The position numbers and the translations under genes were made by a program. From JACMLD01 sp039919885 (GTDB lineage: Bacteria; Bacteroidota; Bacteroidia; Chitinophagales; Chitinophagaceae), in assembly GCA_039919885.1 (NCBI GenBank), contig JBDSEV010000008.1, positions 1 to 64,000 on the forward strand: DNA of 64,000 bases, written 5' to 3'. Below are positions 37,963 through 47,430 of this stretch, one piece after another; the first letter of the stretch is position 1; every line of letters begins with the position of its first letter. Below the pieces are notes generated by a model, which saw nothing but the letters and a program-made list of their open reading frames with translations, was not told the origin of the DNA and did not search any database.

Positions 37963-39123
37963 TTAATCAGCCAGATAAGGATCGCCGGTGATAATGCTTC
38001 TTGAAATCACCAGGTGCTGTATTTCAGAAGTACCCTCATATATCTGCGTAATTTTGGCGTCGCGCATCAATCTTTCAACATGGTATTCTTTTACAAAGCC
38101 GTAGCCGCCATGCACCTGCACTGCTTCCACGGTAATAGCCATTGCTGCTTCAGAAGCATATAATTTTGCCATGGCTGCAGCCCTGTTAATATCCATGTGA
38201 TTGTTTTTCATCCAGGCAGCACGGTACAGCAGCATGCGCGCACATTCTACCTGAGCCGCCATTGTAGATAATTTAAAAGCAATCGCCTGGTGTGTGTTAA
38301 TTGGTTTACCAAATGTTGTTCTTTCTTTTGAGTAGGCGAGTGCCATTTCATAGGCGCCTGCTGCAATGCCGGTGGCCTGGGCTGCAATACCTATCCTTCC
38401 TCCATCCAATGTTTTCATGGCGTAGGTGAAACCAAATCCGTCTTCACCCAAACGATTTTCTTTTGGCACTTTTACATCCTGGAACATCACCGCACAGGTA
38501 TCAGAAGAACGGATACCCAGTTTATCTTCCTTGGTGCCGGTGCTAATACCACTCCAACCTGCCTCCACTATAAATGCGTTGATGCCTTTGTGTTTTTTTG
38601 CAGCGTCTGTTTGAGCTATGACTATGTAAAGACCGGCTTTTTTTCCGTTGGTTATCCAGTTTTTTGTACCGTTCAGCAGGTAGACGGCACCGTTATCAAC
38701 CGCGGTGGTGCGCTGCGAAGTGGCGTCTGACCCGGCTTCGGGCTCCGACAAACAAAATGCGCCGATGATTTCTCCGCTGGCCAGTTTCGGCAGGTATTTT
38801 TGTTTCTGTTCTTCGGTGCCATATTCCTGGATGCCCCAGCACACCAACGAGTTATGTGCGGATACGATAACGGAGCACGAGTTGTCAATCTTTGACAATT
38901 CTTCCATAATGATTGCATAGGAAATGTAATCCATGCCACTACCTCCATAAGCAGGATCTATAATGATCCCCAGGAAGCCCAGCGCTGCCATTTCCGCTAC
39001 CTGTTCTTCCGGATATGCTCCTTTGCTGTCTCTTTCAATAACGCCCGGCTTTAGTTTTTGCTGCGCGAAATCCCTCGCAGTCTGCCGGATCATTTTGTGC
39101 TCGTCTGTCAGCTTGAAATCCAT
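37963..39123 (-). CDS. Acyl-CoA dehydrogenase
   Basis: A 386-residue FAD flavoenzyme of beta-oxidation. The catalytic Glu is E363 in IYEGTSEIQ. Other marks are FCLSEPEAGSDA (FAD/substrate loop) and QVHGGYGFVKEYHVERLMRDAKI. It oxidises short or medium acyl-CoA to enoyl-CoA in the cytoplasm. The gene begins 32 bases after an acyl-CoA synthetase, giving an activation-then-oxidation pair. Length matches the family. Confidence 0.95.
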   Translation of the reverse strand: MDFKLTDEHKMIRQTARDFAQQKLKPGVIERDSKGAYPEEQVAEMAALGFLGIIIDPAYGGSGMDYISYAIIMEELSKIDNSCSVIVSAHNSLVCWGIQEYGTEEQKQKYLPKLASGEIIGAFCLSEPEAGSDATSQRTTAVDNGAVYLLNGTKNWITNGKKAGLYIVIAQTDAAKKHKGINAFIVEAGWSGISTGTKEDKLGIRSSDTCAVMFQDVKVPKENRLGEDGFGFTYAMKTLDGGRIGIAAQATGIAAGAYEMALAYSKERTTFGKPINTHQAIAFKLSTMAAQVECARMLLYRAAWMKNNHMDINRAAAMAKLYASEAAMAITVEAVQVHGGYGFVKEYHVERLMRDAKITQIYEGTSEIQHLVISRSIITGDPYLAD

Positions 39124-39155
39124 TGTGGTGCTTATCTTTTTTGTTGACGAATAAT

Positions 39156-40817
39156 TTATACTAATTCACCGGCGGCATACAATCGTCTTAATTCTTTTTT
39201 ATCGAGCTTACCTACACTGGTCTTAGGTATGTTTTGTAGAAAAACATAACGGTCCGGTAATTGGTAAGCGGCGAACTTTCCGTTTAAGAACGATTTTAAT
39301 TCTGCAGCGGTAACTGTTTCTCCTTCGGCAAATACAATGCAGGCCAGTGGACGTTCTGTCCAACGTTCATCCGGAATTGCAATCACGCATGCTTCTGTTA
39401 TTTTTGGATGTGCTACCAGGCTCAGCTCCAGTGCAATGCTGGATATCCATTCTCCACCGCTTTTAATCAAATCTTTTTTGCGGTCGGTAATCTGCATATA
39501 GCCATCTTTATTGATGGTGCCGGTATCACCGGTCTTAAACCAATCATTACCTGTACGATCTGTCTGTTTCTCGGAACCGAAGTAAGTATCCATGATCCAG
39601 GGGCCCCTAATTTCAAATTCGCCGGTTGTTTCTCCATCTCTTGCAGCTATTGTTCCGTCTTCCTTCGCCGATCTAATTTCTACGCCAGGTAGTTCAATGC
39701 CCTGCGTGGATCTGATTTTTAGTTGTTCTTCTTTCGGTAAATTGTAATGATGTTGTTGTAATCTTGAAACAGTTCCCAATGGTGAAGTTTCTGTCATACC
39801 CCAGGCCTGTACGCCGGTAATGCCAAACTCGCGCTCAAAAGCATCCATCACACTCACTGGCATGGCAGATCCGCCCACCAGGTATTCTTTCAATGATAAT
39901 TTTTCTGCTGGTGGTCTTTTTTTTAGGATTTCGTAAATACCCATCCAGATAGCTGGTACTCCATTGGCGATGGTTACCTGCTCTTTCTGTATGATTTCTA
40001 TGAGTGCCGCTGGTTGTAAATGACAACTGGGTAATACTATATCTGCACCTGCCATAACGCAAACAAAAGGAAAGCCCCAGGCCATTACATGAAACTGCGG
40101 AACAATAAGCAATACTTTTTCACTGCAAGAAATGTTGAACGCATTGGGTGTCATAATTGCCAGGGCATGCAGGTAGGTAGATCGATGAGAGTATAACACG
40201 CCTTTTGGTTCGCCGGTGGTGCCGGTGGTATAGCACAGTCCGCAGGCATCGTTTTCATCCATCGCAATCCATTCCGCCAACGGGGCACTTTCCGCCAGCA
40301 GGTCTTCGTAGTGCAGTACATGGTTTAAACTGGTTTCAAAGTCTGCGCTCGCATGCATGATAATATATTGCGGGTTGCTTTTTATTTTAGGGACAACCTG
40401 CTCAAACAGTTTTATCAGCGAGGCGTCTATGAAAATAATTGTATCGTCTGCATGGTTAATGATGTATGCAATTTGATCAACCGAGAGGCGAATATTAATA
40501 GTATGACAAACAGCGCCGCACCCGGGGATGGCATAGTACAATTCCAGGTGTTGGTAATGGTTCCATGCAAAAGTGGCCACCCGGTCGCCGGGCTGCACAT
40601 TCAATTTATTCAGTAATGCACCGGCCATTTTCTTTGCACGCAGGTACATGTCAGCGTAGGTATACCGGTGCCAGGCACCATCGGGCAGCCGCGAAACAAT
40701 TGTTTTGCGTGGAAACACCCTGTTGCCATATTCAATGATGGATTGGGTGCTCAGGGCATATGGCATCATTTGACCTTTCATATAGTAAGCTTGATTCGTT
40801 CGGTTAGTGGCCGGCAT
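39156..40817 (-). CDS. AMP-binding acyl-CoA synthetase (fatty-acid CoA ligase)
   Basis: A 553-residue adenylate-forming enzyme when started at ATG 40817; a TTG at 40823 and an ATG at 40781 (MKGQMMPYALSTQSI, the family-like start) are alternatives. The AMP-binding loop is CYTTGTTGEPKGV; the A5 region is WGMTETSPLGT, with TGDTGTINKDGYMQITDRKKD and the final lysine in TSVGKLDKKEL. It resembles AlkK-type medium-chain ligases. It activates carboxylic acids as CoA thioesters for the adjacent acyl-CoA dehydrogenase (32-base gap). It is divergent from the serine hydrolase gene at 40991. Confidence 0.92.
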   Translation of the reverse strand: MPATNRTNQAYYMKGQMMPYALSTQSIIEYGNRVFPRKTIVSRLPDGAWHRYTYADMYLRAKKMAGALLNKLNVQPGDRVATFAWNHYQHLELYYAIPGCGAVCHTINIRLSVDQIAYIINHADDTIIFIDASLIKLFEQVVPKIKSNPQYIIMHASADFETSLNHVLHYEDLLAESAPLAEWIAMDENDACGLCYTTGTTGEPKGVLYSHRSTYLHALAIMTPNAFNISCSEKVLLIVPQFHVMAWGFPFVCVMAGADIVLPSCHLQPAALIEIIQKEQVTIANGVPAIWMGIYEILKKRPPAEKLSLKEYLVGGSAMPVSVMDAFEREFGITGVQAWGMTETSPLGTVSRLQQHHYNLPKEEQLKIRSTQGIELPGVEIRSAKEDGTIAARDGETTGEFEIRGPWIMDTYFGSEKQTDRTGNDWFKTGDTGTINKDGYMQITDRKKDLIKSGGEWISSIALELSLVAHPKITEACVIAIPDERWTERPLACIVFAEGETVTAAELKSFLNGKFAAYQLPDRYVFLQNIPKTSVGKLDKKELRRLYAAGELV

Positions 40818-40990
40818 TGTCAATCAGCGGCAATTGTGATCATTGACATAGCTAATATAAGCTGCGTGGCAAAATCATTTGTTCGATTTTCGTCACTGAC
40901 TAAATCTGCACTTAAATAATATAAGTTAAGTCATAATATTGTTATTGAAAAGATCAACAGTTTTCCTCATTTTATTTTAAGACTAGCCAG

Positions 40991-42616
40991 ATGAACCAGT
41001 CAACGAAGCAGGAACAGCGCAGGCTGTTTTTAAAACAGATCAGTATTTGTGTAGCAGGTACCGGGATGATGCAGTTTATACCTGCAAATGTATTTGCAGG
41101 CGCCCCCATGCGGCACGGACTGCCCCGTAGCACACCTGAAGCGCAGGGCATCTCTTCTGCAGATATTATGCACTTTGTGGAAACGGCTGAAAAAAGCAAT
41201 GCCGGTTTGCATAGTTTTATGGTGATACGTCATGGCCATGTAGTGGCGGAAGGCTGGTGGTCGCCCTACAACGCAAACATTGCGCATTGTTTATATTCCC
41301 TTAGTAAAAATTTTACTTCTACTGCCATCGGCCTGGCCATACAGGAAGGAAAGTTGAATCTGGCGGATAAAGTGGTTTCTTTTTTCCCGGACGATAAACC
41401 AGCAAGTACAGATGGCAATTTATCGGCCATGACTATCCGGGATTTGCTCACCATGACCAGCGGGCATGAAGCTGATACGTTCTGGCCCATGATGTCTTCC
41501 AAAGATGGTAACTGGGTAAAAACATATTTTTCTATACCGGTAAAATTTTCTCCCGGATCGCATTTCACTTACAATAGCGGTAACAGTTATATGTTGAGTG
41601 CTATCATTACTAAAGTGATGGGAGAATCTATGCTGAATTACTTGCAGCCGCGTTTGTTTGCGCCGCTCGGTATTAAAGATGCTGCCTGGGATACCGATCC
41701 CCGGGGCATTAACATTGCAGCAGCGGGGCTGCGTTTGAAAACCGAAGACATTGCAAAATTTGGCCAGCTTTATTTGCAGAAAGGAATGTGGAACGGTAAA
41801 AGAATTCTTAATGAAAAATGGGTGGAAGAAGCCACTTCTTTCAAGGTTAGAAATGATGAAACCGGTACGCCCACTAAAACAGAAGATGATGACATCAAAC
41901 AAGGCTATGGCTATCATTTCTGGATGAGCCGGCCCGTTGCGCAAGGTGCTTACCGCGCAGAAGGTGCTTTCTGCCAGTATAGTATTGTGATGCCTGCGCA
42001 GGATGCGGTGATTGCTATTACTGCCGAAGGAGTAAGTACACACCGTGTAATGGACCTGTGCTGGAATTTGCTGTTACCCGCTATGAAGCCAGGTGTATTG
42101 CCTGCTAATAAATTTTCCAATAAAATACTGAAGGATAAATTAGCAGGATTGAGATTGGTAGCGCCCAAAAGCAAACCGGTTTCTCCTTTGAGCGCTTCCC
42201 TTTCCGGCAAACAATTTTACATGGAAAGTAATTCCATGAACGTGCAAAATATCACTTTCGATTTTAAAGAAAAGGAAACGTTGTTTAAATTGAAAACCGA
42301 GAAAAGTGTATTTGAGATATCCTGCGGTATAGAAGATTGGATATTGGGCAAAACAAGTATGCCAGGCAGTCCAACCAACGTGTTGTTTGGTTCACCATTG
42401 TTCAAAAGCGAATGGAAAGTGGCCGCCAGCGGCACCTGGAAAGATGACAATACTTTTATCATGATCTGGCGATTTTTCGAAACGCCACATTCTGATATTG
42501 TTACCTGTAAGTTCGACAAGGACAAGCTGGAGATTGATTATTCCAATAGTGTAAGCCGGATCATTAATACGTATAAAGATCAGCGCCCGGTGCTGAAAGG
42601 AAAGCAAAAATCCTGA
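40991..42616 (+). CDS. Exported serine hydrolase, class C beta-lactamase-like
   Basis: A 541-residue protein. The N-terminus carries a twin-arginine-like motif (QRRLFLKQ, residues 9-16), suggesting Tat export. The SxxK motif is S103-L-S-K106 (LYSLSKNF), and YNSGNSY near 189 supplies the YxN motif. The C-terminal 150 residues are a beta-rich extra domain. Members act as esterases, D-aminopeptidases or penicillin-binding-protein-like enzymes; no substrate can be deduced. It precedes an AraC regulator by 131 bases on the same strand. Confidence 0.88.
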   Translation: MNQSTKQEQRRLFLKQISICVAGTGMMQFIPANVFAGAPMRHGLPRSTPEAQGISSADIMHFVETAEKSNAGLHSFMVIRHGHVVAEGWWSPYNANIAHCLYSLSKNFTSTAIGLAIQEGKLNLADKVVSFFPDDKPASTDGNLSAMTIRDLLTMTSGHEADTFWPMMSSKDGNWVKTYFSIPVKFSPGSHFTYNSGNSYMLSAIITKVMGESMLNYLQPRLFAPLGIKDAAWDTDPRGINIAAAGLRLKTEDIAKFGQLYLQKGMWNGKRILNEKWVEEATSFKVRNDETGTPTKTEDDDIKQGYGYHFWMSRPVAQGAYRAEGAFCQYSIVMPAQDAVIAITAEGVSTHRVMDLCWNLLLPAMKPGVLPANKFSNKILKDKLAGLRLVAPKSKPVSPLSASLSGKQFYMESNSMNVQNITFDFKEKETLFKLKTEKSVFEISCGIEDWILGKTSMPGSPTNVLFGSPLFKSEWKVAASGTWKDDNTFIMIWRFFETPHSDIVTCKFDKDKLEIDYSNSVSRIINTYKDQRPVLKGKQKS

Positions 42617-42747
42617 TGGTGTGCATCAATTACTAAGTTTAACATTTTATAAATTATTTCAAGTCATTTTTTCCGGGTTTTGTTGCCAACGAAATATAAA
42701 TACCAATTTTTTTTCATAAATTAGGTATTCACTTAACGATTTGCACT

Positions 42748-43791
42748 ATGAAGATTGCAAGGCCTGTTTACAAAGAATCCGGTCGTGTTTTTCACCCGGA
42801 CAAATGCCTCCCGCTTATCGCTGCTCACAAAGCTGGCAAAATTCAATTGGAAGCTTGGGCGCGACTTGGTTATCCCGGTAACAAAATGCCGGAAAATGTA
42901 TTGCCTGGAGTAAACAGTGTTGGCTTCTGGAATGCATCGGTACAACAGGACTGGGGGCTTCCCTGGCACAGGAATGAAGGTCTTGAGATTACTTTTCTGG
43001 AAACAGGTTCGATGCCTTTTTCTATTGCGGAAAAAGAATACAATATCATCCACAACGAAATTACGGTTACCCGACCCTGGCAGCCCCATAAGCTGGGCAG
43101 CCCGTGCATTGGGGTCGGAAAATATTACTGGATTATTCTGGACGTAGGTGTACGGCAGCCTCACCAGGAATGGATATGGCCGTCGTGGATCATGCTTACC
43201 AAACCCGACCTCGATGATCTGACTACTATATTGAGGCAAAACGAACAGCCTATCTGGAAGGTAAACCAGGAGATAAGAAAGTGTTTTTCTAAAATTGGTG
43301 AATTGATACAGGGCCAGATAGATTTTTCCAAAGAATCATGGTTGGTTATTTATATAAATGAATTATTGATGCAATTTTTACAGTCTTTCCGGAGTGGTGG
43401 TTTTAAACTTGATAAAAGTCTGACAGATAGTACCCGCACAATAGAACTGTTCATTACCCACCTGGAAGAAACCTATGACGATTTATGGACACTTGAATCA
43501 ATGGCATTGCATTGCGGACTCGGCGTAACGCGGTTTGTCCACTATTTCAAACAGGTTACGAATATGACGCCTATGCATTACCACAATTTTATAAAATTAA
43601 AAGCAGCCGCAAGACAATTGGTGGCTGAACCACATACACAGATTTCTAAAATTTGTTACGAAAATGGATTTTCCAGCGGGCAATATTTCTCCACTATTTT
43701 CCGCAAACAATTTGGCTGCTCACCGGCTGACTATCGGCTCGGCAAAATGAGTACAACAAGTAAAAGTGAACTGCTTTCTACCAATGGTTGA
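42748..43791 (+). CDS. AraC-family transcriptional regulator
   Basis: A 347-residue regulator. The N-terminal half is a cupin-like sensing domain (ITFLETGSMPFSIAEKEYNI, about 80-100). The C-terminal part (about 235-340) has the two AraC helix-turn-helix motifs: LESMALHCGLGVTRFVHYFK and ISKICYENGFSSGQYFSTIF, ending with GCSPADYR. It lies 288 bases upstream of the second SusC/SusD operon in the same direction and is the obvious candidate to control it; no hybrid two-component system or ECF sigma/anti-sigma pair is visible here. Inducer unknown. Confidence 0.92.
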   Translation: MKIARPVYKESGRVFHPDKCLPLIAAHKAGKIQLEAWARLGYPGNKMPENVLPGVNSVGFWNASVQQDWGLPWHRNEGLEITFLETGSMPFSIAEKEYNIIHNEITVTRPWQPHKLGSPCIGVGKYYWIILDVGVRQPHQEWIWPSWIMLTKPDLDDLTTILRQNEQPIWKVNQEIRKCFSKIGELIQGQIDFSKESWLVIYINELLMQFLQSFRSGGFKLDKSLTDSTRTIELFITHLEETYDDLWTLESMALHCGLGVTRFVHYFKQVTNMTPMHYHNFIKLKAAARQLVAEPHTQISKICYENGFSSGQYFSTIFRKQFGCSPADYRLGKMSTTSKSELLSTNG

Positions 43792-44026
43792 TGGCAGCCT
43801 TTACATTTTATCCGGGATTTACCGGCATGCTGCAATTTTTGCTGCTGCGTTCTGTTTTTGCGCCTCCGATTATAATGGGGTAACCACCTTACTGTAAATA
43901 ATGCAGTTCGATTTTCTTCACTGCAAGAAAGTGAACAATTTTATTTGAATTAATAATTATTATTGTTAAGGATTTAATACAGGTTGTTGTTTCCGCAAGG
44001 CAACACGAAAAACAACTGTCTTGATC

Positions 44027-44081
44027 CACGTCTAAAACCTAACAATTGCTATATCACGTCTAAACCTAACAATTGCTATAT
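44027..44081 (+). repeat. Tandem 27/28-base duplication abutting the SusC start codon
   Basis: A 28-base unit (44027-44054) and a 27-base copy (44055-44081) are identical except for one A. Each reads CACGTCTAAA(A)CCTAACA followed by ATTGCTATAT. The second copy ends on the AT of the ATG at 44080. If the ATG at 44080 is used, the duplication lies wholly in the untranslated leader apart from those two bases and repeats the ribosome-binding context. Confidence 0.9.
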
Positions 44082-47000
44082 GAGATTAAAACTTCATTTT
44101 CACATCAGCATGCTGCGCCGGCTTTTCCCAGCTATTTTATCCTCTGTCTTTTTAAGTAAACCGTCACGGCAATTTTCTTTCTACTTTCTCTTCGGGTTGC
44201 TGACCTTTTGCAGTGGAACATTCGCAGCAGGACCGGCGACAAAGTCAGGCCATCATTTTTTTTATAACCTTTACGGTACAGTGAGGGGCCGCGTCACTGA
44301 CAGCAAAGGAAAACCCGTACAGGATGCAAGCGTGAAAGTGGAAGACAGCGACAGGGGTACAACCACCAATGCCAACGGCGAGTTTACGCTGGACGGTCTA
44401 GCCGCCGGCGCCACCTTGGTATTCAGTCATATTGGCTTTACTTCACAGCGTCTCAAAATGGATGGCTCAGAGAAAATTACGATTGTAATGGCAGAAAATA
44501 ATGCGGGACTGAATGAAGTAGTAGTAGTAGGGTACGGAACACAAAATAAATCCAAGGTAACCGGTGCGGTGGCTACTATAAGCAACAAAGTACTGGACTC
44601 GCGCCCGGTAACAAACGTTGCGCAGGCGTTACAAGGCATCGCCGGCGGATTGAACATTACACAAAGCGGTTCGTTAGGTGGAAGCCTGGACAGCAAGCCT
44701 GCCATTAATATTCGCGGTATTGCAACAATAGGACAGGGCTCTACCGGCTCGCCATTAATCCTGGTGGATGGCATGGAAGCGGATCTGAATGCCATCAACC
44801 CTCAGGACATTGAAAATATTTCTGTACTGAAGGATGCCGCAGCTTCCTCTATTTATGGTTCGCGTGCTCCCTTTGGCGTTATATTAATCACCACCAAAAA
44901 AGGTAAAGTTGATAAGGCATCGGTAAACTACAATAATAACTTTAGCTGGAGCAGGGGCGTAGTGGTGCCGCAGATTGCAGATTCATACAAATTTGCACTG
45001 TTTATGAATGATGGAAATAGGAACAGCGGCAGCGGCGATTTTTATACGCCTGCCAATGTACAGCGCATCCTCGATTACCAGGCAGGAAAAATTAAAACAA
45101 CACTGGTGCCCGATGTTGCCAACCCCGCAAATTGGGGACCTGCCAATGCATATGGCAATGCCAATTTCAGTATGTACAACGCCGTGTATGGAAAAAGCGC
45201 CCCCGCAATGGAACACGCTATAAGCGCCAGCGGCGGCAGTGGAAAAACAACCTACTATTTATCTGGCGATTACCGCGATGAAAATGGATTACTGAAAATA
45301 ACCAGCGATACCTATAAACGCTATGCTGCCACTGCAAGAATAACCACTGAATTGTCAAAATGGGCCTCCCTTGAATACAGCGGTCGTTTTGTTCGGGAAG
45401 AGTTTGAAAAGCCCAGCTCGATGACCTCAACAAACCGTTATGCAGAATATACGTTGAATCAATATTTCACCGGCTGGATGTCGTGGCCGGTAGTACCGCT
45501 GTATGATGACAATGGAAAACTATACAGCGTAACCAAAGATAGCCAGGGAAACATGCTTATTAACGGCGGCAGAAGTAAAACTCAAAGTGACTGGACTTAC
45601 CACCAGATAAAATTAGTACTCCAGCCTTTAAAGGGATGGAATATTAATGCCAACGTTAATTATCGTATCAATGATTATTTCAATCACCTCGACAACCAGA
45701 AATTATACGGTTCCAATATTGCGGGTGATCCGCTTTTAATGGATGGTGCTACTTCCATACAGGAAAGTGCTTATCGTACCAACTATGTAAGTCCGAATAT
45801 TTATTCTGATTATACACGTTCGATTGGCAACCACAATTTGAAATTGCTGGTGGGATTCCAGGCAGAACAATTTACCTCACGTACACTTTCTGCCAGCCGC
45901 CAGGGAATTATTGTACCCGGGTCGCCTGTACTGGGCCTCACTTCTGGTACAGATGTTAATGGGGTCACCGTAGCACCTGTGGTGGCCGGCGTAAATACAG
46001 ACTGGGCAACAGAGGGTTATTTTAGTCGCTTAAATTATGATTATAAAGGCCGCTATTTACTGGAAGGTAATTTACGTTACGATGGCACATCCAGGTTTCG
46101 CGAAGACAAACGCTGGCGCTTTTTCCCTTCCGTTTCTGCCGGTTGGAATGTTGCCCGCGAATCGTTCTTTAAAAACATGGAGCGATATGTAAACGTATTA
46201 AAGTTCAGGGGATCTTATGGAGAACTAGGTAATCAAAATACCACCAACCTTTATCCCACTTATTCTGTGATGCCGGTGGGTACCGCCAATGGTACCTGGT
46301 TGCTGAACGGCCAAATGCCGAATACAGCTATCGCGCCCGCGCTGATCAGTTCCGGTTTAACATGGGAAAGAATAAAGACCTGGAATGCCGGGCTGGACGC
46401 CAGTTTTTTGAGCAACAGGCTTTCTGTAAGCTTTGATTATTTTACCCGTTATACAGACGACCAGGTAGGGCCCGCTGTTGAACTGCCGGCCATACTGGGT
46501 ACTGCGGTTCCTTCTTCCAATAATACCAACCTTAAAACATACGGGTTTGAATTTGATTTGAACTGGCAAGACAAATTAAAAAATGGTTTGGGCTATTCTG
46601 TTCATTTAATTCTTTCTGATTCAAAAAGCAAAATTCTTAAGTTCCCAAATCCCGCGGGTAACCTGAATACTTATCGGGCAGGTACCATGATGCTGGATAT
46701 TTATGGCTATGAATCAATCGGTATTGCAAAGACTCAAAAAGAAATGGACGATTACCTGGGCACTTTACCCAAGGGCGGACAAAATGCAGTGGGCAATAGC
46801 TGGAAGGCCGGCGATATCATGTACAAAGATCTAAATGGCGATGGAAAAGTGGATGCGGGTGCCTCCACTACCGCCAATCCCGGAGACAGGAGAGTTATTG
46901 GTAATTCAACACCGCGGTATTCTTTTGGTGTTGATCTTGGATTAAATTATAAGGGGTTTGATGTAAGAGGATTTTTCCAGGGTGTAATGAAGAGAGATTG

Positions 47001-47418
47001 GTACCAGGGCGGTGCCGCATTCTTTGGTGCTACCAGCGCGCTGTATTTTTCTACCGCCTACGTACAACACCTGGATTATTTCCGCGATGACCCGGCGCAT
47101 CCGCTGGGTGCCAATACAAATTCTTATTACGCACGTCCGTTGTTTAATTCATCAAAAAATCAGCAACCGCAAACAAGGTATTTGCAGAATGCCGCTTATA
47201 TGCGGCTGAAAAACCTGCAAATCGGGTATACTATACCGGCATCGGTTATCCGCACCGTAAAATTGCAGAAGATAAGATTATATGTCTCCGGCGAAAATCT
47301 CTGGACAATCACCAGCATGGCAAAAATGTTTGACCCGGAAACAGTAGACGGTGGTTACAATGGCGCTATTTATCCTTTGCTGAAAAGATTCTCTTTTGGT
47401 GCAAGTATTACTTTCTAA
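44080..47418 (+). CDS. SusC/RagA-family TonB-dependent outer-membrane transporter
   Basis: About 1112 residues from ATG 44080. An upstream in-frame ATG at 43984 would make the tandem repeat coding and is less likely; ATG 44110 is another option. A long N-terminal basic region precedes a hydrophobic signal (FYFLFGLLTFC). Next come a carboxypeptidase-regulatory-like domain (VRGRVTDSKGKPVQDASVKV), the SusC motif NEVVVVGYGTQNKSKVTGAV, the plug (LQGIAGGLNITQSG, SIYGSRAPFGVILITTKKGK) and the barrel ending in RFSFGASITF. It imports a glycan with the SusD partner 12 bases downstream. It heads a long operon of oxidative sugar enzymes. Confidence 0.95.
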   Translation: MRLKLHFHISMLRRLFPAILSSVFLSKPSRQFSFYFLFGLLTFCSGTFAAGPATKSGHHFFYNLYGTVRGRVTDSKGKPVQDASVKVEDSDRGTTTNANGEFTLDGLAAGATLVFSHIGFTSQRLKMDGSEKITIVMAENNAGLNEVVVVGYGTQNKSKVTGAVATISNKVLDSRPVTNVAQALQGIAGGLNITQSGSLGGSLDSKPAINIRGIATIGQGSTGSPLILVDGMEADLNAINPQDIENISVLKDAAASSIYGSRAPFGVILITTKKGKVDKASVNYNNNFSWSRGVVVPQIADSYKFALFMNDGNRNSGSGDFYTPANVQRILDYQAGKIKTTLVPDVANPANWGPANAYGNANFSMYNAVYGKSAPAMEHAISASGGSGKTTYYLSGDYRDENGLLKITSDTYKRYAATARITTELSKWASLEYSGRFVREEFEKPSSMTSTNRYAEYTLNQYFTGWMSWPVVPLYDDNGKLYSVTKDSQGNMLINGGRSKTQSDWTYHQIKLVLQPLKGWNINANVNYRINDYFNHLDNQKLYGSNIAGDPLLMDGATSIQESAYRTNYVSPNIYSDYTRSIGNHNLKLLVGFQAEQFTSRTLSASRQGIIVPGSPVLGLTSGTDVNGVTVAPVVAGVNTDWATEGYFSRLNYDYKGRYLLEGNLRYDGTSRFREDKRWRFFPSVSAGWNVARESFFKNMERYVNVLKFRGSYGELGNQNTTNLYPTYSVMPVGTANGTWLLNGQMPNTAIAPALISSGLTWERIKTWNAGLDASFLSNRLSVSFDYFTRYTDDQVGPAVELPAILGTAVPSSNNTNLKTYGFEFDLNWQDKLKNGLGYSVHLILSDSKSKILKFPNPAGNLNTYRAGTMMLDIYGYESIGIAKTQKEMDDYLGTLPKGGQNAVGNSWKAGDIMYKDLNGDGKVDAGASTTANPGDRRVIGNSTPRYSFGVDLGLNYKGFDVRGFFQGVMKRDWYQGGAAFFGATSALYFSTAYVQHLDYFRDDPAHPLGANTNSYYARPLFNSSKNQQPQTRYLQNAAYMRLKNLQIGYTIPASVIRTVKLQKIRLYVSGENLWTITSMAKMFDPETVDGGYNGAIYPLLKRFSFGASITF

Positions 47419-47430
47419 AAAGCTATTTAT

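Noticed and set aside
43984..44079. N-terminal extension of the second SusC through the tandem repeat
   Set aside because: It would encode a Cys/Asn-rich repeated peptide before the signal region. The ATG at 44080, next to the repeated leader, is more plausible.
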